Shown: piece by piece, positions 1 to 6,886 of the stretch | Position numbering within the stretch: the first letter of the stretch is position 1 | Layout of the letters: every line of letters begins with the position of its first letter | Source of the DNA: a virus | Length of the DNA: 26,821 nucleotides | Direction: 5' to 3' (one strand) | IMG/VR virus record: IMGVR_UViG_3300031658_000094 | Coordinates: 1-26,821 of that record | Notes under the pieces: generated by a model | Databases searched by the model: none | Told to the model about the DNA's origin: nothing | The model's input: the letters and a program-made list of their open reading frames with translations, nothing else | Program-made: the position numbers and the translations under genes

Positions 1-175
1 ATATACTAGGGCTTTACCAGAGTTTACTAACTCTCCTACTATCTCATTATCTTTATCTAAATTAGTTAGGCTATCCTGCAGGTATATACCATAACTATAG
101 TATCCTAAATCAGTTAGTGCTAGCTCCTGCTTTAATCCACTAGCTATACCAGTAATTTTAGCTATTATAGGTAAT
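1..175. repeat. Left copy of the contig terminal direct repeat
   Basis: These 175 bases recur at the right end with a single difference: T48 here is C at 26694. The repeat lies inside one open frame that continues across the joint, so it most simply marks a circular assembly or a terminally redundant molecule. A short physical terminal repeat cannot be excluded without reads. Confidence 0.93.
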
Positions 176-375
176 TTTAACATATTACTACCAGGAGTAT
201 ATAAAGCAGATACTCCTAATATCTGTATAAGTGTAAATACCTCCTTAGTAAAGTCATTAGTAAATACCATTAGCCAACTCCAGGATGTAGGAGTGTTAGT
301 TTTTTCTATCCTATCTCCTAAATTCATATATTCAATATTAATAGTAGGAGTAGTTTCTGCTTTTAAATATATCAT
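1..375 (-). CDS. Neck-region structural protein, N-terminal part (split by contig ends)
   Basis: This is the first 125 codons of a 148-residue protein whose last 23 codons lie at the right end (26575-26646). The start ATG at 375 overlaps the TGA of the upstream 66-aa gene as ATGA. No signal peptide or membrane segment is visible. The middle reads as a beta-rich virion-type protein (residues 40-90 contain TNDFTKEVFTLIQ and LYTPGSNMLKLP). I do not recognise a named family. Its place between tail tube/neck genes and the portal suggests a virion or head-tail joining role, which is inference only. The truncation is an artefact of linearisation. Confidence 0.8.
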   Translation of the reverse strand, partial: MIYLKAETTPTINIEYMNLGDRIEKTNTPTSWSWLMVFTNDFTKEVFTLIQILGVSALYTPGSNMLKLPIIAKITGIASGLKQELALTDLGYYSYGIYLQDSLTNLDKDNEIVGELVNSGKALVY

Positions 376-572
376 CTGCCTCCATCTTTAACCACCTCAA
401 ACATGTGCGTAAATCTATTAGTACCCTCTGCAAATCCATCCGATAAAAAGCTACTCCTTAAACTTAAAAGGTTTAGTATCTCTGCCTGGCTCATATCTTG
501 TAATAATTGCTCATAACCTACTGGCTCTCCCTCTGGATGCCTATACTCATCCTTTAATCTATAAGTAGGCAC
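372..572 (-). CDS. Small hypothetical protein (66 aa), GTG start
   Basis: The start is GTG, overlapping the TAG of the preceding gene as TAGTG, and the stop overlaps the next ATG as ATGA, so both joints look translationally coupled. The N-terminus (PTYRLKDEYRHPEG) resembles that of the 56-aa gene just upstream (RYKLKEEYKEV), hinting that the two are related small neck-region proteins. The rest is soluble and helical, with no Cys motif or membrane segment. The function is not recognised. Confidence 0.7.
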   Translation of the reverse strand: MPTYRLKDEYRHPEGEPVGYEQLLQDMSQAEILNLLSLRSSFLSDGFAEGTNRFTHMFEVVKDGGR

Positions 573-742
573 TATTTTTTATCTGTTTTTTTAGGCTTAC
601 TATCTACCTCCTCAAAATAATTAGAAAATCCAGCCTTAATTACTAGCTTAATCTGGGCCTGGTTTAAAAATTGTAATACTATAGTCTTACCAGATGGCGC
701 TATACTTACCTCTTTATACTCCTCCTTTAACTTATATCTCAT
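572..742 (-). CDS. Small hypothetical protein (56 aa) of the head-tail region
   Basis: This frame starts with ATG at 742 and ends with TAG at 572-574, sharing one base with the following GTG start. It reads MRYKLKEEYKEVSIAPSG at the N-terminus, then a helical segment (LNQAQIKLVIKAGFSNYFEEV) and a Lys-rich tail. Small proteins of this shape, with a short beta strand then a helix ending in aromatic-acidic residues, are common near capsid genes of Bacteroidota phages. That comparison is from memory and gives no function. A copy of the repeated AT-rich motif lies 18 bases upstream. Confidence 0.68.
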   Translation of the reverse strand: MRYKLKEEYKEVSIAPSGKTIVLQFLNQAQIKLVIKAGFSNYFEEVDSKPKKTDKK

Positions 743-759
743 TTTATTACAGTTATTAG

Positions 760-776
760 TTTATTATAAATATAAA
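760..776 (-). promoter_or_regulatory. Late AT-rich motif, copy before the 56-aa gene
   Basis: On the minus strand this reads TTTATATTTATAATAAA, identical to copies before the chaperone and protease genes and near-identical to those before the terminase and scaffold genes. It lies just after a strong terminator, as expected of a promoter restarting transcription. It contains TATATTTA, one base off the Bacteroidota -7 form TAnnTTTG, and also TATAAT. Confidence 0.45.
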
Positions 777-791
777 ACTCTACAAATTAGT

Positions 792-826
792 AAAAAAAAA
801 GAGGATATACCCTAAGATATACCCTC
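792..826 (-). terminator. Intrinsic terminator after the tail tube gene
   Basis: On the minus strand an AGAGG...CCTCT stem extends inward through a GTATATC/GGTATAT pairing (with G-T wobbles) to about 12 bp around a four-base TTAG loop. It is followed directly by a run of nine T. It lies about 30 bases past the tail tube stop codon. Confidence 0.82.
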
Positions 827-856
827 TAATAATTATTATATTATCTATTAATCTAC

Positions 857-1387
857 TTAGTAAGCAGGATTTACAGTTAATCCAGTAACATTATCCCATG
901 GATTTGTAGTAAAAGTACCAGCATTACGCATAGGCTCTCTCTCCTGGCTCATAAAAGTCAAGTCATAAGAATAACTATCTCCTAAAGCAGTACCAGTAGC
1001 TGCAGTCCCTGCAGATAGCTCAGCACCTAGTACCTCACCCATAGCCCACTGGTTATTATTGTTATCTAAAATAAAGCAAACTAATCTATTCTGAGCTATT
1101 AATTTTAACTCATCTCTCATAGCATTATCTAGCTTATGTAATTTTACAGTTAAAGTATCCTCATAAAAAACAGTGCCATTTTCACTACTTACAGTAATAG
1201 CTTCAGAAAAATTTCCAGTAGATTTTGGTAAATCGTACCTCCAGGCAGTAGCTGCAGCAACTGTAGTTAGTACAGTACCAGTATAAGTAGGAGTATAATC
1301 TGCTAACTCCATTAATAAAATAGAGCGGATACCTCCTACGCTATCTTTACAGTCTAATAATCTTCCAGCGGTTAAGTCGCAAGCCAT
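857..1387 (-). CDS. Putative major tail tube protein
   Basis: The 176-aa product opens with a conserved-looking CDLTAGRLLDCKDSVGGIRSI segment, continues as beta-rich sequence, and carries RLVCFILDNNNNQWAMG and ATGTALGDSYSYDLTF near residues 100-142. This pattern of a Cys-Lys-Asp N-terminus, an 'unknown diluent plus GTALGD' centre and a final methionine-glutamate-rich strand matches, from memory, tube-like proteins of Bacteroidota siphophages. It follows the major capsid gene and is bracketed by a hairpin upstream and a strong terminator downstream, consistent with an abundant virion protein expressed separately. A minor capsid or decoration protein is the main alternative. Confidence 0.6.
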   Translation of the reverse strand: MACDLTAGRLLDCKDSVGGIRSILLMELADYTPTYTGTVLTTVAAATAWRYDLPKSTGNFSEAITVSSENGTVFYEDTLTVKLHKLDNAMRDELKLIAQNRLVCFILDNNNNQWAMGEVLGAELSAGTAATGTALGDSYSYDLTFMSQEREPMRNAGTFTTNPWDNVTGLTVNPAY

Positions 1388-1423
1388 AATATTTTATTTT
1401 TTTTGTTATTTATTAAAAGTATT

Positions 1424-1445
1424 AGGAGGGTTTTTAGGCCCTCCT
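1424..1445 (-). terminator. Hairpin between capsid and tail tube genes
   Basis: A perfect 7-bp stem AGGAGGG/CCCTCCT with an 8-base loop lies 14 bases past the capsid stop codon. It is followed by AATACTTTTAA rather than an uninterrupted T run, so it may terminate only partially or stabilise the capsid mRNA end. Confidence 0.55.
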
Positions 1446-1458
1446 TATAGTTTAGTTA

Positions 1459-2331
1459 TTAAGCGTATCTTACTACATCTTTCCCTACTGCATGATTTGC
1501 ACCGATAGAAAAATTACCAGCAACTCTAATATTTTGAGATGCGTCTAAATCACTCATATCTAGTACTTTAAGTGTAGTATAGTCAGAGATTAAATCAGTA
1601 GCTGCAAATAAATTACTCTTTTGTGCAGCAATCATTTTATTAACTCCTAAACCTGGCGCATGTGCAATTTTAATACCCTCAAAAGTTAAAGGGATTTCTG
1701 CAGCATAATATAAGTTCATATATCCTAATTTACTCATAGCTGAGATATAAAACCTAACTGCAGCCGTACCCATAAAAATAGTTAAATCCTCCTTACCGTA
1801 ACAGTTAGTAGGTATAGCATCTCTTACTTTTCCTAACTCAGCTATAATATTATTAGCAGATAAAGTACCAGCAACTACATCCACTACAGTAGCATCTCCT
1901 AAAGTACTAGCTAATAAATCACTCCATATTTTATTTTCTACACTCTCTCCAATAGCAGCACCTAAGTACTCCATGATAAAAGCAGTAAAATCCGCATCCA
2001 TACCAGAGTTAGTAACTCCTGCAGTCATGTTTTGCGCTTGCCAATCTTGCTCTAGTGTACGCTTACAAAGTTCAATATTTAATTTTTGCTTAACTGGAGT
2101 AATAACTCTATCAGTTAAAATCATAGCGCCTGCAGTAGAAAAACTGCAATTCTCATCATCAGTAATTAAATTACCACTAGATACTACTGTTAAATTTCTT
2201 TTATACTTTACATTCTCTAAGAATGTAATATTTTGCTCTGCTAAAGTTAATCCAGATTTCATACAAGCACCGATATAATCCCCTGCTTGACTTCCTCTAA
2301 AATTTCCGTTTACTACTAATCCTGTTGGCAT
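1459..2331 (-). CDS. Major capsid protein
   Basis: The 290-aa product fits the short HK97-fold capsid proteins of Bacteroidota phages. Visible features are an N-terminal arm (residues 1-40), a long helical spine region near FTAFIMEYLGAAIGESVENKIW, the central KVRDAIP segment, the LTIFMGTAAVRFYI strand, and a C-terminal domain with EGIKIAHAPGL, NLFAATDLISDY and ending NFSIGANHAVGKDVVRY. It directly follows the acidic scaffold and XkdF protease, the usual maturation neighbours. The leader is A/T only (TAATAAAAAATAAAAAATT), with no Shine-Dalgarno site. The family assignment is strong; the exact fold is inferred. Confidence 0.88.
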   Translation of the reverse strand: MPTGLVVNGNFRGSQAGDYIGACMKSGLTLAEQNITFLENVKYKRNLTVVSSGNLITDDENCSFSTAGAMILTDRVITPVKQKLNIELCKRTLEQDWQAQNMTAGVTNSGMDADFTAFIMEYLGAAIGESVENKIWSDLLASTLGDATVVDVVAGTLSANNIIAELGKVRDAIPTNCYGKEDLTIFMGTAAVRFYISAMSKLGYMNLYYAAEIPLTFEGIKIAHAPGLGVNKMIAAQKSNLFAATDLISDYTTLKVLDMSDLDASQNIRVAGNFSIGANHAVGKDVVRYA

Positions 2332-2361
2332 AATTTTTTATTTTTTATTATTATTTTATTA

Positions 2362-2982
2362 TTATTTTCTATTACTAAGGTTATATCTAATACGCTCTTT
2401 TGCAGTCATATTTAAAATAGCCTCTCTTGATTTGTTTTGCTCTTTTACTGTAGAAAATTTATTTAAAACAATCTCCTCAGATGCTGGAGCGTTAGATAAA
2501 GCCTCTACCTTTTTAGTTAGCTCAGTAATCTCTGCTTTATAAGTATCTAAAATACTAGATAACTCTATAGAGATAACATTAACTAGCTCCTCCTGGCTAA
2601 ATTCGTACTCCTTAGTGCTCTTAACTTTTTTAGGTAATCTATCTGCCTCTTTTTCTAATACTACCTCCTCCTCAGCTACCTCCTCTACTACTTCCTCCTC
2701 AGTTTCTGGCTCAGCTACTACCTCCTCCTCTACTGCCTCTACCATTTCAGATATTACTCCATCCTCTACTACTATAAATCCTCTAGCATCCTCTAAAACA
2801 TACTCTCCAGGTGCTAATAAAATAGTAGTACCATCCTCTACTAAAATTGATACATCCGCTCCAGCCTCTAATACATCAAAAGTAGATACTATAATAGTAC
2901 CATCCTCTAATTTTTCCTGCACTGCCATTTTAACCTCTGCATCTAGGCCTAGGGCTACTCTTACTCTGTTTTTTAAATCCAT
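2362..2982 (-). CDS. Putative capsid scaffold protein
   Basis: The 206-aa protein begins with a small beta domain (residues 15-80: KLEDGTIIV, LLAPGEYVLEDARGFIVVEDG). It continues with a highly acidic stretch (about 83-110, runs of Glu and Val), a coiled-coil-like helix (about 130-165) and a basic C-terminus (residues 180-206). This arrangement between a prohead protease and the capsid gene is typical of scaffolding proteins, whose basic C-terminus contacts capsid subunits. A Ser/Thr-rich frame on the other strand is only the shadow of its Glu codons. Confidence 0.72.
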   Translation of the reverse strand: MDLKNRVRVALGLDAEVKMAVQEKLEDGTIIVSTFDVLEAGADVSILVEDGTTILLAPGEYVLEDARGFIVVEDGVISEMVEAVEEEVVAEPETEEEVVEEVAEEEVVLEKEADRLPKKVKSTKEYEFSQEELVNVISIELSSILDTYKAEITELTKKVEALSNAPASEEIVLNKFSTVKEQNKSREAILNMTAKERIRYNLSNRK

Positions 2983-2995
2983 TATAGTATAGTTT

Positions 2996-3012
2996 TTTGT
3001 TATAAATATATA
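2996..3012 (-). promoter_or_regulatory. Late AT-rich motif, copy before scaffold
   Basis: The minus strand reads TATATATTTATAACAAA here, 15 of 17 identical to the motif before the protease and chaperone genes. It lies 13 bases before the scaffold start codon. Confidence 0.38.
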
Positions 3013-3022
3013 ATTAGTTTGC

Positions 3023-3910
3023 TTATTGTACTTTCAGTATCTTATTACTCCAGTTAAGCATAGCAGCACCACCATAAAGGTTATAGGTAATAGTACCAAA
3101 ATCTGAGTACTTACCAGTATCTATGCTTTTAGTCTTATTTAAAAAGGCATTAATCTTTTTTATATCTGTAATACTTAAATAGCTCCTAGATATTAATTTT
3201 TTACCTATATTAATACTCATTTTAGTAGCATTTAATCCTCTCATCTCATCCTCTATAATAGCCCTCTGAGCATTTAGGATAGCTCTACTAGGATAATCTT
3301 TATAACTAGCTAACTCTAATATCTCAGATAAAGCAGTTAATATATCCTCATTAGTATCCTCTTTATTTTCTACCTTAGTAGATAGGCTAGCTAATTTATC
3401 TATATAAAAGCCCTCTATAGAAAATCCTTTAACTTTTTTAGCTAGTATATCCTGCCATACCTCATCATTTTCTACTTTCATAGATAATACCCATGAGCCT
3501 TTAGGTAAATTTAAACCGTAAATATTACTCTTATCATTTTTAGTATCCTCTACTATCCAACTCTCTACAGTAGTTACATCATGTATAGTATCTCTATGCT
3601 CATAAGTAGCACTACTCTGGTTATTATTCATTAAATAGAGCTCACTGGCACGCTTTACCGTACTCTCACTAAAAAATACATAAAACTCCTTACCGCTCTC
3701 ATCTCTCCTATATATCTGCTTATTAGGTATTAGGGCCGCTCCTATTATTAGGCGCTTATGCTCATCTACTTTAGCTAAAGATAAGTTATTTTTAGTATCC
3801 TTACTTAAAAAAATCCACTCACTTTCAATCGCTGGAAATTCTACCAGGCTTACCGCATCTATTGCCAGGCTCTCATGGCTCTCATCTATAATTAACTCTA
3901 CTATATCCAT
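3023..3910 (-). CDS. Prohead maturation protease, XkdF-type
   Basis: The 295-aa product has the layout of the phage XkdF putative serine protease family. It opens with VSLVEFPAIES (20-30), then RLIIGAALIPNKQIYR (53-68), FYVFFSESTVKR (76-87), an ATYEHRD segment with candidate catalytic His105, ESWIVEDTKNDKSN (116-129), LPKGSWVLSMKVENDEVW (135-152) and VKGFSIEGF with candidate Ser164. The C-terminal third is less conserved and helical. It is expected to process the scaffold and capsid during head maturation, matching its place directly before those genes. Which residues are catalytic is inferred from the family. Confidence 0.85.
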   Translation of the reverse strand: MDIVELIIDESHESLAIDAVSLVEFPAIESEWIFLSKDTKNNLSLAKVDEHKRLIIGAALIPNKQIYRRDESGKEFYVFFSESTVKRASELYLMNNNQSSATYEHRDTIHDVTTVESWIVEDTKNDKSNIYGLNLPKGSWVLSMKVENDEVWQDILAKKVKGFSIEGFYIDKLASLSTKVENKEDTNEDILTALSEILELASYKDYPSRAILNAQRAIIEDEMRGLNATKMSINIGKKLISRSYLSITDIKKINAFLNKTKSIDTGKYSDFGTITYNLYGGAAMLNWSNKILKVQ

Positions 3911-3919
3911 TTTTTTACT

Positions 3920-3936
3920 TTTATTATAAATATAAA
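3920..3936 (-). promoter_or_regulatory. Late AT-rich motif, copy before protease
   Basis: An exact 17-base TTTATATTTATAATAAA on the minus strand lies 9 bases before the protease start codon, in the 34-base gap after the tape measure gene. Confidence 0.45.
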
Positions 3937-3944
3937 TCTATATA

Positions 3945-5912
3945 TTATATGTTACTACGCCTCCTAATAGCCGCTAATTTATCCTGGCTATCAGTTAAGC
4001 TATCAGTAAGTACAAAAGCCTGCACTGGCTCAGTAGATAGGCCAGCTATAGCTCCTCCTACATCCTCAGAGGTAGCTCCTCCTCTGGCAAATCCTACTCC
4101 ACCTCCTGCTACATTCATACTACTTAACGCTCCTCTAAACATCTTAGCACTCTTAGCATTAATAACTACCTCTCCTCTGGATAATTTAGCATCTACACTA
4201 TCACTAGTGCCATTACCATAACCTCCTACTACTCCTCCTTTAGCCATCTTAGGTATCTCAGTAGCATTAATTTGCTCTACTTGTTTCTGGCCTTGTTGTA
4301 AAGCCATCCCTGCAGCTATAATACCTAAAGGCACTCCTACAAATGGTATAGATGCCATACTATTAAATGCGCTCATAGCACCCATTATACTCCCTATCCT
4401 AGCCTCAGCTATTTTATTTTTTTTCCATCCTTTAGTACCCTTAGTTTGCATAGATGCTGCCTGGCCAAACATACCACCGATAGCCGCTAAATCTCCTAGG
4501 CCTAACTTTCTCTCTGCATCTGAGGTAGCTTTATTTTGGGCCTGCACTTTTAGATTATATTTTTTATTTATTGCAGCCTTCATATCTGCAGTATTCTCTT
4601 TATCACTTAATCCATTTATCTCTCTAACACGCTCCTGCTCTATCTGTTCTAGTGCTCTTAAATTTAAATCCTCTATTAATAATAATCCATTTTCCTGCTG
4701 GATTAATAATAATTTATCGGCTGCTTTTTGAGCTCCTAAATCAGCTAAATCCTGGTACTTTTTTACTATTACCGCCTTATCATCTTGGTACTTTGTTTCT
4801 GCATTAGAGCTAGCTGTAAATTTTGCTAAATCACTAGCCTTACTCATTTGTATCTCCTTTTCGTTTTTCTGCCTAGCAGTAAATAACTTAGCTAACTCTA
4901 CCTCCTCTGCAGTTTTTAAGCCTCTATAATATAGCTCCTGCTGGATAGCTACAGTTTCATTAGTTAGCTTAACCTCAGCATCTGCTACCTCCTTAGCTAA
5001 TTTTTTCCTATCCTTTGCCTCTGTTTCTCTTATTTTTTTCCTAGCATCACTAGCCGCCTTTATAGTAGCTAGCCTTTCACTCTCTATTTTTCGCTCAAAA
5101 GTTAGCACCTGGGTAGATACCTTTTTTTTCATTTTAATACTAGCAGTTTCTAAATCTATTAGCCTAATTTTCTCATCTGTTAATCTCTGAAAATCCTCCT
5201 CTAAACTTTCTCCTAAACTTACCTCCTCCTCTACTGCAGCTACTCTCCTCCTTTGTAGCTCTAAACTTTTCTCTGTAGTTTTCTCCTCTAGTACTAAAGC
5301 CCTCTGCAGTGCTGCTAGTTTCTCCTCATTTGTTTTGGTTTCATCTACAGTAATTAACATGGCTTTTTCTATCTCCTGCCTAGTTTGGGCTTTTTCTAGG
5401 CCGAAATCTCTAGTAGCATCTGTTAAGGCTTGTAGCTCCTGCTTTAATCTCATAGCTGCATTAGCCTCCTCTATTATCTCATCTCCTATACCAGATAACG
5501 CTCCTTTAACATCCGCTGCAGCGCCAGCAAAATCTCCAGAAAATACTTTAGCTATAGCTCCTCCTATCATACTTATCCTATCAGTAAGTACTGAGATAGC
5601 TGCACCTATACCAGCTAATACTTGTTCTAGTTTCTCAGCACCAGCCTTAGTATTCATTAAATAACTCATTAGAGAGCCTATAATAACTACAAAAGCACCT
5701 ATACCAGTACTTATTAGCCCAGCCTTAATAGAGCCAAAGAGTAGCTTACTAGTAGCCTTAGCAGCTATCATAGCAGTCCTTACTCCATTCATAGCACCAG
5801 ATAGTAGGGTAGTCTGCACTGCAGCACCCTTAGAGCCATCTCCTACTTTTTTAATATCCTTACTAGCCTTAGCGCTCTTTACTTCTACCTCTAATACAAC
5901 CTTTTCAGCCAT
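3945..5912 (-). CDS. Tail tape measure protein
   Basis: The 655-aa protein has a basic N-terminus and a hydrophobic Gly/Ala-rich region (about 45-150, including GLISTGIGAFVVIIGSL). Long heptad-like helices rich in Glu, Lys and Gln follow (about 150-460), then a second hydrophobic stretch near 500-540. The C-terminus has the tape-measure-type segment IPKMAKGGVVGGYGNG, a DSVDAKLSRGEVVINAK stretch and Gly-rich sequence. This matches short tape measure proteins of siphophages, which set tail length. It shares a 23-bp leader around its start codon with the portal gene. Confidence 0.85.
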   Translation of the reverse strand: MAEKVVLEVEVKSAKASKDIKKVGDGSKGAAVQTTLLSGAMNGVRTAMIAAKATSKLLFGSIKAGLISTGIGAFVVIIGSLMSYLMNTKAGAEKLEQVLAGIGAAISVLTDRISMIGGAIAKVFSGDFAGAAADVKGALSGIGDEIIEEANAAMRLKQELQALTDATRDFGLEKAQTRQEIEKAMLITVDETKTNEEKLAALQRALVLEEKTTEKSLELQRRRVAAVEEEVSLGESLEEDFQRLTDEKIRLIDLETASIKMKKKVSTQVLTFERKIESERLATIKAASDARKKIRETEAKDRKKLAKEVADAEVKLTNETVAIQQELYYRGLKTAEEVELAKLFTARQKNEKEIQMSKASDLAKFTASSNAETKYQDDKAVIVKKYQDLADLGAQKAADKLLLIQQENGLLLIEDLNLRALEQIEQERVREINGLSDKENTADMKAAINKKYNLKVQAQNKATSDAERKLGLGDLAAIGGMFGQAASMQTKGTKGWKKNKIAEARIGSIMGAMSAFNSMASIPFVGVPLGIIAAGMALQQGQKQVEQINATEIPKMAKGGVVGGYGNGTSDSVDAKLSRGEVVINAKSAKMFRGALSSMNVAGGGVGFARGGATSEDVGGAIAGLSTEPVQAFVLTDSLTDSQDKLAAIRRRSNI

Positions 5913-6049
5913 GATTTTTTATTTAATTTATTACTATTTAATCTCTTATCCTTTATATCCTCCAGGCTTTTTAATACTAAACTCATATAGGATAAATTAA
6001 TTATCATCCTATGCTTTATATTATTTAACTCTTTAATCATTTTTATCAT
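5891..6049 (-). CDS. Small basic protein (52 aa) before the tape measure
   Basis: The ATG at 6049 overlaps the TAA of the fibre-like gene as TAATG, and the frame runs to a TAG at 5891-5893, overlapping the tape measure start by 22 bases. It encodes a Lys-rich, probably helical peptide (starting MIKMIKELNNIKHRM) with no membrane segment. The overlaps at both ends and lack of any other explanation for the 136-base gap support it; its shortness and A/T-rich composition are the main doubts. The function is unknown. Confidence 0.52.
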   Translation of the reverse strand: MIKMIKELNNIKHRMIINLSYMSLVLKSLEDIKDKRLNSNKLNKKSWLKRLY

Positions 6050-6885
6050 TATGTTAAAATTATCCCTGCTTTTAATTGAGTAAATCGGATAGTACTAACC
6101 CATTCTATAGTAGCATCTGCATCTCCTCTTACTGCTATATAAAAGTTATCAGATGCTCCTATACTAGCAGTAGGCCTCCAGTTTGTTACTGCCCCATCAC
6201 TACTCATTTTTTTTCTAGTGCGCTTAATAGATAGAGTACCTCCTTTATTTATTACTACTCCTCTCTCTAACCAGCTAGAATAATCTCCTAATCCTCCCTC
6301 TCTAGCAGAGCCTCCTACTCTTAACGCTAATATCTCAGCGTTAAAATACATAGCAGTATTATCTGGTATTATAAAATACTCTGGAATAGTATTATTAAGA
6401 TAGCTGGCTTTAGTATTACCATCTGAAGTAGTAGCGCCATAGAGTAAAGTTATAGCCTGCCTCTGCCCTAATAATGGAGGGTACTGAGTATCTACATCAG
6501 TAGAGTTACCTCCTATTATTATAGAGTTATCTGTAGTAGCCTCTGCTAGCCTACCAGTTATTATACTATTATTAACTCCATCATGTATTACATGCTCTCT
6601 ACCTACTGTTAAAATATTATCTACACTATTACCTAATCTATCCAGTACACTAGCAGATAATCTATTATTAGCAGTAGGTAAATCTCTTGGCGTATTTATA
6701 GTACATACTTTAGGCCTAGTAGTATCTACTCCAGCCCAGTTAAATCCATAAGCCTGGCACTCATCTTTAGTAGGTAAAATATCCTCATAAGTTACTAGCC
6801 CTTTTTTAATAACTTGTTTTTCAAAAATTACATTAGTATTAATAACCTCTTTAGGCCTTACACTATACCCTATTTTAAAATCCAT
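6049..6885 (-). CDS. Tail fibre / receptor-binding-like protein
   Basis: In the 278-aa product, residues about 80-135 carry repeated short strands such as NSIITG and NSIIIGGN, reminiscent of the beta-roll heads of trimeric adhesins. The last 100 residues follow a pattern seen in many phage fibre C-termini: NAEILALRVGG, a WLERG turn, VVINKGGTLSI, then WRPTASIGA, FYIAVRGDADATIEWVSTIRFTQ. The gene sits between the large tail-tip candidate and the tape measure, so host recognition is a reasonable inference, not shown. Confidence 0.6.
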   Translation of the reverse strand: MDFKIGYSVRPKEVINTNVIFEKQVIKKGLVTYEDILPTKDECQAYGFNWAGVDTTRPKVCTINTPRDLPTANNRLSASVLDRLGNSVDNILTVGREHVIHDGVNNSIITGRLAEATTDNSIIIGGNSTDVDTQYPPLLGQRQAITLLYGATTSDGNTKASYLNNTIPEYFIIPDNTAMYFNAEILALRVGGSAREGGLGDYSSWLERGVVINKGGTLSIKRTRKKMSSDGAVTNWRPTASIGASDNFYIAVRGDADATIEWVSTIRFTQLKAGIILT

Positions 6886-6886
6886 T

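Noticed and set aside
1973-2278. Plus-strand ORFs here and at 2615-2992, 3949-4221, 5335-5664, 7482-7730, 8421-8672, 9140-9373, 9646-9837, 11101-11352, 12977-13336, 13451-13666, 15074-15310, 17138-17335, 19031-19222, 22364-22672, 22964-23260 and 23828-24022
   Set aside because: Each lies opposite a well-supported minus-strand gene, shows low-complexity composition set by the codons of that gene, and has no family match or coupled neighbours.
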